Source: Chrysogorgia sp. JL179-B06
Lineage: Eukaryota; Cnidaria; Anthozoa; Scleralcyonacea; Chrysogorgiidae
Length of the DNA: 64,000 nucleotides
Assembly: GCA_035772405.1 (NCBI GenBank)
Contig: JAYKKM010000052.1
Location: 402,001 to 466,000, forward strand
Direction of reading: 5' to 3'
Part shown: one piece after another, positions 36,201 to 48,200 of the stretch
Position numbering within the stretch: position 1 is the first letter of the stretch
Layout: every line of letters starts with the position of its first letter
The notes under the pieces: model-generated
Seen by the model: the letters and a program-made list of their open reading frames with translations, nothing else
Told to the model about the DNA's origin: nothing
Databases searched by the model: none
Program-made: the position numbers and the translations under genes

Positions 36201-39200
36201 GCGAGAGTATTGCGTCAAGGCATCGCAAGGGCAGCTGGGATCCGAAGTGAAGTTGCACGTGCACACATCTTCCTCGCACATGCGCACAAATAAATCGGGA
36301 GAGACGACCGCGTGACAAGGAGTAAAATCGGGAGCATAAAGGACATTGCATAGTTCCGCAACACTCGTCTTGTCCTGGGAAGATAAACTTGTACATGGGA
36401 AGGCTTCCTGCTGTTCCGTCACATCGGGGCATATTTCGTTGAGCATCGTCATCTTATAGCTATTGCCGAAAGCTGCAGGTGACGCAACCAAAGAGCCACT
36501 AAGAGTAGTAAAGTCATCATCCGGGTTACCGTTGAAGTTCCCACACAGTCCGCAGGTGTTGTTTCGGAATTCACCAGCCATGCGTACGTAGACTCCATTG
36601 TGACCATCCCACTGCACAGTGATCCCGCTAAACCCATAGACAAGGATGTATTGAGAAACTTTCATGACGACGATTTTCTGTACCACGTGAGGCAACTTCA
36701 CATTCACGCCATTAACGGTTATTCGTGCGCCTTCGTCAAGATGTATCTGTAGACATTAAAGGAACGGTCAAACTAATAAAATACAACGATGGTTCTTTGT
36801 CTGTTATAATTTCATGTTACGAGGTTCCAAATATATTAGCATATATTAGCAACAGAACGAAGATATGTTGTGAATTATACCTCGTTCTGAATAAAAACAG
36901 AAATTTAAATCGTTTTTTAAAGAACGGGTAATACATAACATATATATTGTTCTGTTGCTAATATATGCTAATATATTTGGAACCTCGAACATGATATAAC
37001 CTCATTGTGCACATTCGCAAAGATGTATCTGTAGATATGAAAGGAATGGTCAAAATAGAATATAGTAATTTGTGCGCCTTCGTCAAGATGTATCTTTCTC
37101 AAACTCATTAATAATTTATGAATTATCATAGCCAATCCATGAACGCGTATACTGATCATACGCATAGGTTTTGATACCCAATGAAAACCTGTAGGAAATA
37201 TCCTAGTGAACTGGATCACATTTCTTAATCTACATATTAAAATAAAATCGCTATTGGAGCAAATCGCTATAGGAATACTCGAATGAGAAGCTATATCAAA
37301 CCCTCGTTTGAGAAGCTAGATAAAACACTCGTTTGTCGTGTTTCATCAGGGGACTCCAAACACTCGAAAACAATAAAAACAGAGGGCGGGCTACGCCCTC
37401 GGTTTTCATTTATTTTCTCGTGTTTGGAACTCCTGATGAAACACTCAGACTCGTGTTTGATCTATTACGCAAACATGGAAGGAATGGTCAAAGTGGTCAG
37501 GTTCCGCGTTGTCTAATTTACTACGTGAAAATGCTTTTTCTAGGTTTTCAACGGAGTCACGACGACAGAACTCTTAGGACAGTCATTTGCAAAAGCTCTT
37601 TGTATATGACAAAAATTATATTGTTCAAACATTGCCGTAGGTGTTTTCTTAAAGTCCCTAATATTAGCCACCAACGCAGGCAATTTTTGCGCAACTCCGT
37701 GTCTTCTTATTTAGTTCTACCATCGCCCCATGCTCTTATTTATTTATTTGGCTCGGCCAAAACATAGAATGAAAACGTTGCAGCTAGGAAGACACATAGT
37801 TCACTAGGTCAATATATGTATCTCTGTAGATGTGAATGGAATAGTCAAAGTAAAACAAGCTATATTCACCTTTATTTCATTTTCTCCCAGATAAAGTTCA
37901 ACTGATCTGCGACAATTGGTGATCGACTGACATTCTGGATCGTTGGTGACGTGCACTGAAAACTGGTCATCCAGGCAATCTGCCACCAGCTTGTATGAAC
38001 ATCGCCCAGGAAAATAGAAATATTTCCCATCGAAGGTTTTGTAGTGAGACTGTCCCCAAGCATAGCACAGATTGTCTTCAGTGTGACTGTCTACAAGTTA
38101 AGAAATTAAATAGAAATGAATTTAATATGAAGAAAACACAGCTTGATATTTGTAATTCGATGAGTAATGTGCTGTTCAAGTTGAAATCACTCAGACCAAT
38201 ATTAATAGACCTCTTTCGTAATGGCGGCCAGTCTAAATATTATTTTATATGCATGCAAATTAGCCTCTCTGGCCTTGTTACAAAGCGAAGATTCTTTGGA
38301 ATTACAAACACACGAACGAGGTCAGAAAGGCTAATTTAAATGAATATAAAAGAATTATGAAAGAGGTCTATAGACCTCGGTTCGATAGAGCCTTCGCTAA
38401 GATAGGCTTGAAGTATAGTTCAAAACAAAGCAGTGTTTTGAACGGCTTCAAAAACGACCGCATCTAAATAACCATGTTTACCAACTATTTCAGTGATTCA
38501 AGCCATTTTCGCCGCGAAAATCGAAGGAGAAGTTTATGTAAATCAGTACGAATCTTTATCACATAAAAACACGATACGGTCATGATTTTCCTTCGTGTTT
38601 TCCTCATGAATTAGGAGTTTCTGAAGTCTCTATAACCACATTTATCATTTATAAATATTCTATACGAGGGAAATGAAATAGTTGAAGTGTTGAACAGTGA
38701 AATATTTATTTATTTAACCTTTCCTTCAATACTTTATACAGGTTTAGGTTTTTAAGATGATAAGGATGTGACGTCAACCTAGGAATTTGGCTTTCTTTTC
38801 TGCCTTCCCTGAGATAAACTGTTTGCTAATTTGGGTGAAAAAGTTAATACAATCTCAACGTTCACGTATACCATCAACGTTTGAGTTAGAGTTAAATTTC
38901 TCTAGCAGCAGAGTATTGTATATGAAATCAGTGGCGGATCCAGGGGGTTCCGAGGGTTCCTGTTCTTTACGCTCGAAATAATTAGATTTGTAGAATGGAA
39001 TTGATTTTAGCATACGATACTTCCAACATGGTACGATCACTGATCTCAAAAATAGGACTGGATTGAGATTTCTATTGTATCTGATGAGCTGATTTTGAAG
39101 CTTGCATATTTGCATAATGTAAATTGACGAGAGATCATTAAAACATCCGATTTTGCAAGCAAACTTTATATTTTGCTCAATAGTACCATCGACATGCAGG

Positions 39201-42200
39201 AAATGCTGTTTTAGAGACCCAAAATCGTCACTTATAAGGATTGAGCTTGAAACCTCTCTTTTCAAAATCCTAGACAGCCACGGGAATGCATGAAAATGGA
39301 TTTACTCAAATTTACAAATGCGCAAATATGGAGCAAATTTATTGATTTGTTGCATTTACTATAGGAATAAACACGGTAACTACCGCATTTACTCAATTTT
39401 GAGTAAGTATGAAGTAAATGCGGTATTTACCATGTTTACTCCTATAGTAAATGCAACAAATCAATAAATTTGCTCCATATTTGCGCAGTTATAAATTTGA
39501 GTAAATCCATTTTTTATGCATATAACATTAGCATTTAAGAAACATAAGCTTGTATCAAGTATCGAAGGAAAGATCAAATCAAATAAATATTTCACTGTTC
39601 AACTATTTGCTTCATTGAACGTTTATAAATAATAATAGGAGGTCATAGCCGCTATAACATTTTGAGCGAAGACCCTTTGTGGAGTGGACTTTTTAGGACA
39701 CACAAGGCGACAAAATGCGGGGGCATATCGCACGAGAGACATGTCAGAGAAGGAAAATAAAATAACGTTCTTTGATTGGTTTATTTCAAATTTGTCGCAG
39801 TGGTTTATTAAAATGTTGTCCCTGCGATAAGATTTCGCATGGTTACGACGAGATTTGTCGTCTCGTGTGTCTCAACCTTGAAAGTGCCTTCGCTTGAAAT
39901 GGCCTTCACTGGAGATCGATCTGATGAAGACAATTACTATTTAGATGTTTGAAGTTGATCGTCTATATTGCTTGTATTATTTCTCGAAAACACAACAACC
40001 CAGACAACGATAAACTAATTCAAATGACTCCTCTTACTTGTAATAACGGTCTCTCTTTTGATTTTCAAGGCGTAGTCAGTTTGCGGTCGATTTATTATCG
40101 CTGTAAGAAGGAAAGGTATCCATAAACAATGTGTATACGAGAAATTATAATACACGGTTTTCACAACCTCTGGCCTACAGTATAAACACCCCCCTGGCTA
40201 ATAAGAACCACCAATCTCCTGCTGACATTTGAAGCCTCATTAAATAAGTGATTTTATGCCTGATATTTGATGTTCTTAATTTTAAAAAATCAGAATTTTA
40301 ATTGCACTCATAGCAAAGTCTCTAACAAGGACAATACTAAAATATCTTTGCAATCAGTTATCTTTTGCACAGTACTGTACAGTACATTTGGAACACATGT
40401 AGATACATTACTGTGCATGTCCCCCAGTTATACAAGGCTTGTTGACATACCTATTACGCAGAAAGATCGTTGCGAAACATTCTGGATTCATTTCATGTGT
40501 ATGCAGTACGAATACTCAAGTAAATTAACCAGTTCTAGAGGAATCACTAAGGGTTCCAGTTATGGATTGTGGCTCACGGGCAGGGCCGCCGAGAGGCATG
40601 GCGGCACTAGGGGCATGTAGGCTCGCGGTCCCCTAAATGCCTCGATTGAGTTAAAGCTCTATTGCGACTAATAATGAACAATTATTGGATGAGGTGAAGC
40701 ATGATATCGAGAATTATCAAGCGCGAGGTTTGTGTTATCTGCCGAAGCCGATGGCTGAGGCGGATAACACAAACCGAGGCCTTGATAGTTCTCGATATCA
40801 TGCGAAAACCAAATCCAATAGTGGTTTTATTATGCATATAAAGGCCTAGGTCAAACGTTGAACTTCACATGTGCCGAACTCAATCAATGCAATTGAAATA
40901 GTATTTTGTTTAAGCTCATTTGCATTGAGCCCGTTTTCCACTTCACCATTTCGCTCGCCGCTATCGAAATTTTTACACAATGACATCATTTTTTTCACAG
41001 AAACCGTGTTGTTACCTATATAAATAGCTAGGTTATTTTTGTCCATATATTGCATATATATTGACTTACATAATTCACAATTGTCTCCTCCGTAATCAGG
41101 TGGACAGAAGCACGTGTTTGGCGCCAAGCATTTGCCATATGCACATCCTCCTTCACAAACGGCTATAAAATTAAAAGATATAATATACCCCATAAAGGTC
41201 AACCTATAAACCTTCCATTTTTTGGCTTTCTCGTGTATAGTTTTTAGCTTGGGCCATTCATTTCCGTTACATCTCTTTAAACATGGCAAAAAAAGAGCTA
41301 TTTTTAATTCTCCGCGGCTAAAAATTTCCGCAAATTGTGGAGGGTCTGGTAACTACCATATGTGACACGTTAATATACACAATGTTGTAGTAAATGTGGG
41401 GGCGCTCGGAGTAGACAGACGATACGTGGACGATCGTCAAGCTCATATCCTCAGAAAAATGATTCTGAGTCCCATACAGGAATCGAACCTGTAACCTTCT
41501 GATTGCCGGTGAGACGCTCTAACCATTGAGCTAACGAGACTCAGAGGCAATCAGACGGTTACAGGTTCGATTCCTGTACGGGAATCAGAATCATTTTTTC
41601 TGAGGATATGAGCTTGACGATCGTCCGCGTATCGTCTACCGTATGTGACGTAACTCAAGAATCTCGTGCCCAGAGCCTGCGTTCCTTTTGGCCTGCGCCA
41701 AGAAACAGAGGCTCTGGGGAACTCCGATGAAACTCGTCATTTGATTGGTTGAGCTTAGGAGCTATTGCTCGCGAAGTTTTGCATTTTCGAATCGCGGTAA
41801 ATAAACAGTTCTTTTCCGAACTATGGCTGGTAAAGATTTATTCGACACACCTCGTGATATCTCATTTGTGTCAGTGCTGCAATAAATTTAGACCTGCGTC
41901 CAACCACCACCCGTCGGATCTTTTTGGGAAACGGCAAAGAAAGAAAGATTAGCCGATCTTATTTTGGAATATGGACTTGCTTCTATCGATAAGAGCGATG
42001 GTTGTAATAACAAAATTTGCAAGGTATGCTTCTCAAAAATAAAGCGCATTGAAAAATTGATTAGTGAGGGGTAGAATGAAATCAAAAATTTACCAAACCC
42101 TATCGGCAAAATGACAAGACAGTCTCTATTGTCAACAACAATAGCTCTGAGCGCTTCGTACTGCTCCTCCTTCAACATCACATTAGGAACCTTAAGATCC

Positions 42201-45200
42201 ACGACGCGGACCTCAAAACATTAACAAGCAGTGTGAATTTAAGCATTTGAAAGAAGCCATGGTGGTACCGTATTTGATGTTTGAAGCTTGTTTTACGACC
42301 TCCATAACTCCAGTTCTGCTAAAACGATTGTAGTGTTTGAGCTGAAGTGAACATTAAGGAACAGCTCTCAGCCGCGAGTTCACATCGTCTTGAAGACGTG
42401 AAAATGCTCAGAGTTGAGTTGTAAACAGAACGAGGACGGTGTTGAAAAAACTCCTAGAACTATAAAATATTCATTCGCTTTGTTTCGCATTCAAAAGGCC
42501 GCGTTGTCGAGGTTGCCGCGTCGTATGTCGTGACGTCACAATTTCAACACTATTTGGTTAATTTCTAGGTACAAAACTAACCCTTACCCAAAATAAAACC
42601 TGATCCTAACCTTAACCGTCATCCTAATCCTAACCCTAACCTTATTTCAGTTTAAAGTCGAACAATTCGAGGTGGTATTTTGACGTCACGACATGAACTG
42701 CTGTACATATAGTGAATCCCGTTGTCGAGGTTGATGTAATGTTTAAAGAGAGATATCGGAAACGAATGGACCAAATAAAAACTAAACAGAACTTATCAAC
42801 TATTTCAGCATACTTTATACAAAAGCTAAATACTGTGCATTTAAAAAAGCGCATTTAAAAAAATGGCGTTTACCACTCTTCCGTATCGTTCTATTTCTTT
42901 GACATGTCAATGTCCTCACTTTTACGTCACAATGCACAAGGACTTACTGAAAAGGCCTGTATATCTTTGAGATTTAAAGCCCCTTTATACTAGCGAGTTT
43001 TGGTACGATTTTTCTCCTTCTGGTGCATACGATCAAGTGGATTCACTTACAAAACTATTGGACTGTTTGTGCAAAGCTATGGATGGTTTGCAATCGATCC
43101 CTTGAGACACAAAGGTTTATTTGACCGACATGTTCATACCACAAACAAAAGAAGCAAATTAATGATTTGGGTGAAGTTCCTCCAGCAATATGACATACTT
43201 TCATGAGTCATCCACTCAATTGCATGCCCTAGGATGAGAAAAATCGTACCAAAATTCTCTAGTGTAAATGGGCCTTATGTAGCATAATTATGCAACTGTG
43301 CATGTGTGTATCACACGATAATAAAAGTACGAAGTTACGTTTAGAGTGATTTGATAATACCAAAGATATATGGGCTTTCTTATTTCGAAGCCAAACTGAG
43401 GAACATTTACATATCAAACAAATCTTAACGTTCCCATCCACGTGTGGGATTTTACATATTCGTAATATTTGGATCTTCCTGAGCGAAATCATAATATATC
43501 TTGTCAGCCAAAAATTTCAACTTCATGGACTTTTTTTGCTTGTCAAAATTATCGGATGCGATGTCACAAGAGGCATTTTTGAGTCAAGTAACAAAAGAAA
43601 ATGGTTTGGAATGCCTCTTGTGAGATCACATCCGGTAACTTTGACAGCGAAAAACTCCATGAAGATGAAATTTTGGGCTGACAATATATATATATATATT
43701 ATGATTTTGTTCAGGAACACCTAAATATCGCGGATACATCTCAACAACGACGTGAGATATGAAAGAACTCCAAATAGCACTTTGTCGAGATGACGTCAGT
43801 ACCATGTTTGTCCGCATTTACCCATAAATATTGCGGCCATAACAAATTGCTCATTTGCAATAATTTGTGAGTCAAATTTGGTTTGTTTGTCCGCATTTTA
43901 AGCTATTAATAGCAGCCGCATTAAAGGCTATTACTATTCCTAATGATATTCGGAGCACTATAAATGCTATTCATAACCGTTAGTCGTCCATGCGCACGTG
44001 TGATTAGAATCGTAGGCTTACAGCATACCTTTTTGACAGTGGGTTCCTTGCCAACCAGTTAAACAACTGCATTTATTAGGCTCAATGCAGGATCCCTTGT
44101 TTTGACACGATGGCGTACAAACAGCTAAAATATGAAGAAACATATAACAATTTCAATTTGGTTTGGCGCAACAATGCACACAGATGTAGCTTTACTTTTT
44201 TGATACTCCAGTGAAAGACGTAATTTCGTTGAAATTAAACAGCAGATATGCGCGCATTATATCCTGCTAAAACTCGAAATGAACAATGTAAAACAGTCTC
44301 GTGTGACAGGCGACCAGTTACAATATTGCCGTTTTATCTAATACAATGCAAGTTTTGAAACCAAAATAACGAAATTTTACTTTACCACCCTCCTGCTATT
44401 TTAGGAGTGTTAAGATCATGTGACCTCTTAGTGCAAGTCGCTTATTGATCATTTACGATACCTGTACCTTCGCAACTCGATACTGTACCGATTGGCTTGC
44501 GATTGTTAGCAACACAGTGAACGAGTGACACGAAAGTAACTCGCTCTTATGCTTCGCGTATCCACGAGTTAAAAATTGTGAAACGTCATTACTTGGCATT
44601 GCGGTGAAAACTGGCAAATCTTGCATTTGTTCTTGTAGTAAGATATTTAATTATACCATGCATCAGCAGAGTTGACAACGAGCTCATATAGGACGAGAGC
44701 GAATAGTATAATTGTTTTGTAATGTAGGTACAATCGTGATATTTTTTCATGTTGCATTATCAAGAAAATACCCGATATCTTGCTCGGGCACTTTAGCAAA
44801 ACATTCCGCCATTTTCTTTTCATTACTGTAGTAGCTTATACGAGATTTTAGTATCAACCAACTAGTGGCCTATTACAAATTCGGCATCCTGATTTGCTGA
44901 TTGGCTGATTACTAGTAGCGTTATCCACTCAGACCTTAACTGGAAAATTCCTATTCTGACCAATCAGAAGCCACGACATATTCACTCTGCAAGCAAAACC
45001 TGAAATCTAGTCCAAACATGGCATCCGCTAAAATTTATATACGAGTGATGAAATCATGAAAACAAGGCTGAAAGTAACGGAAAATTGTTCAGTTTGACAT
45101 TTTCGAATAAGAAAATGAATTCGCTTATGCCTATGGAGTATATCTATACGCCAAATTTGAAGCAAATTAATTACAATCTCGTTTTTGTAAGCGGTTGTTT

Positions 45201-48200
45201 ATTATGTACCATCGAACTACTCTGCATTTTGAATGGGGAGACTTCTACAAACAAAAAGGTGAAACTATCTTTAAATATAGACAACTCATAGACAACTCGA
45301 GCTCGTTGTTTAATTATTAAATAGCTTGCGAGTACAAGAACTAATAAGATTGCAGAATAGCTCATATCTAGTGTATGTCTATATTATAAAAGGAGCTACT
45401 CACATTGAAAAAATGTGCTATGATTGAAACACTGAATAGAACGGAAAGTACTGTACCTTTTTCGCATTGATTTCCAATATATCCAGTGGCACAGTAGCAC
45501 GTTTCATTAACACAAACAGCTCCATTTTTACACGTTATATTGCAAACAATGACTGCTGTAACAGAGGAAATAAACAATGTAACGTTAGTTAGTCAATTGT
45601 TTTAGCTACGATATTGTAATTTAAAAGATGGTACTTTACTTAAACAAAAACTCCCAAAAAGCATCAAGGTTTAATCTATCCCTAACGCGATGCGTGCTTT
45701 CAGCGACGCTATTTGCTTTCTTGACTTTATAATTCGTTTTAATTTAAGTGCCTCTAAGACGAAATACATGATGACATATTGTGATTCCTGCCATTTGTTA
45801 TCATGAAGTATGATTTCAGGATAAATGTTAAACTAATTTGGTAAAAAAGATGAACAGCAAACTTTCAATCACGGGAATAAGATCTAAAGTGGTTACTTAG
45901 TAGCCTCCTCTGTAGACAACTCTGCGGCTTCTTATTCCCGAATAAAATAGCTTGCTCGTACAGCCTTGGAAGCGATTTGACTCGGAAAAAAAGAGTCACA
46001 GGGTTGCCTGTTCCCATCCGGGATTTGTGGATTTTATATATTTGTGATCTTTGGAATCTCTTGAGAAGAATTGTAAAATATCTTGGCGTGCGAATATTTC
46101 ATCTTCATAACTTTTTCCCCTGCTAAAGTGTTGTACTATTCACAGGAATCGACGTCAAAGCAGGGACACGCAAATACATTGCTGACATCGATTCAGCAGT
46201 GAAATACAATGAAGTTTGGGAATTGCGCGAATTTTGTCAAAACAGGTGTGTTTAAAGTTCAGAGCCATACTTTCTTTGCATTTCACTGTTGAATTAGTGC
46301 GCAATGACTTCGCGTGTCCCTGCTTTGACGTCATTTCCTGTGAATATAGTAAATCAACTTTAGCAGGGAAAAGGGCATGAAGATGGAATTTTCGAACGAC
46401 AAGATATATTACATTTCCTCTTGGCAAAACCGAAAGATAACGAATATTTAAAATCACCAAACCCCGGATAGGCACTTTAACGAGCCCTCTATTTTAAAGA
46501 AATGTGTGACGTCGAAGAACTAAATAAGAATTTTATATAGGTTGATATAACCATTTTCATAAAGATGGCAGCAACCTCGGAAACAATGCCCGTTGGTCCA
46601 AACAAATAAACCAAACGTTTGCATGGCCAGCAGGTAAACTGTTTCGATACAGAAATACTTATTTTGCATCTGAGCAATAAATGAATAGGAAACTTTGAAG
46701 TTTTCCCCCTAGTTCGTCATGACCGGAGCAGTTATTGGGTCAAATGTTTCCTTTGAAACTCGCTGTACAGGTCAAGTTTGACTTGGATCTCGTTTGCCTC
46801 TAACTTTCTAGTATGCTATTTCCTTCATTTATAGGAGCAACTTAAGACCTATTTTACCAAAAATCAAGTTATCGTCACGTTTATCAAGTTTAGGAGAACG
46901 AAAAACATGGAAAAATCCATTTTCTTTAGGAACTCTGAGAAACGTGACAAATATTTAATATAATTAATAACAGTTCAAACTATGGTTAAAGCGAATATAA
47001 CGAAGGTCTTTCAGGCGAGTAACGCGTGCGTGCTTGGTATGCACGTCAAACAATGGCCGAAAGACGAAGTTCGTGTCTTCAGCTTGTTTGTTTGCAGACT
47101 TGTGGGCGCTCTCTCTCTCTGATCAGAATATGTATTAAACATACGTCCTAGATAGGAACCATCCATTTTCCAGTTCCAGATTTTGCTTACATTAATAATC
47201 CCCCTACATGTTGCTCAGAATTTGGCACCAACTCGAAAACGTACCTGGCGAAAACTGGGCACGGCCGCCCCCTATTACCAGCGCCAATGGGGACCAGCTG
47301 AGGGGGATTAGGGGAGAGCGCGAGGGGAAGGGAGGAGAGAAGACACGGACTTGGTTCAGTTGCAGCGCGTCTAAATGTACCGACCTGTTTTTGGTTCGGA
47401 TGCGTGTGGAAGGCGTGTTTATTCAGTGTTCATTTCAAACGGTTATATAGTTTGCATGCTTTAATATATTCGAAGATGAATTCGTTTAACGATGTTTTAT
47501 TAGATACCAACATATCGCAGAAATGAAAATGCGATGTTTTTATTAGGAAATGAATCGATATGGCTGATCCCATATAAACGATCCTTTCCCTATAAAATTG
47601 CATAAATTATGATAATTTAATTAGATTCGTAATGCTACAGGTGAACCGACTCAGTTTCTGCCCTCCTCCCCTCAGCCGCTCCCGAATCACACAAACTTCA
47701 TTTGGAGAAAAAGGACTTCATGTCTTAGGTCAAGTATTTCGTTTCAACTTAGTCCCGATTGACCAAGATGTTTTGTCGAAAACCTCTATTGGGATTTCCA
47801 CCGTTTATCACAAGTCTCGCGGGGGACTACTTCATGTATGCCGATTTTTGTGTCCCGAAACAAAATTTTGGTCCACCATGGCGTTGCGACACAAATCGGC
47901 GTGTGTAACCGTGGCTTTAACTATTTGAGTTGTCATGAAAATTCAATGAGCAAAAGTTGTCCTAACTGAAGTCCTAAACATCAGAACGTCTTTGAAATTG
48001 AAAAAAGAATCTTCAACACTGCGTTCTCATTGAACTAAGTATTATCCCGACGCAGATCTCAGACAAATATATTAATTGTCAGCGATCAAGAAAGGGATGG
48101 AAATTCACGAACCTTCAGTACAGTTGGAACCACGCCACCCTTCGCAGCACTTTTTTACTTCAATGTATTCCCTCTTGTAAACCTTCCTCCAGATGGTCCG

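Noticed and set aside
38855..39265. 136-codon minus-strand open frame as a gene
   Set aside because: It runs across a repeat junction with a hAT-like CAGTGGCGGATCC end and shows no domain.
41469..41540. Functional tRNA gene
   Set aside because: U33 is replaced, the anticodon stem has a mismatch, the acceptor relies on wobbles, and the segment is embedded in a SINE pair.
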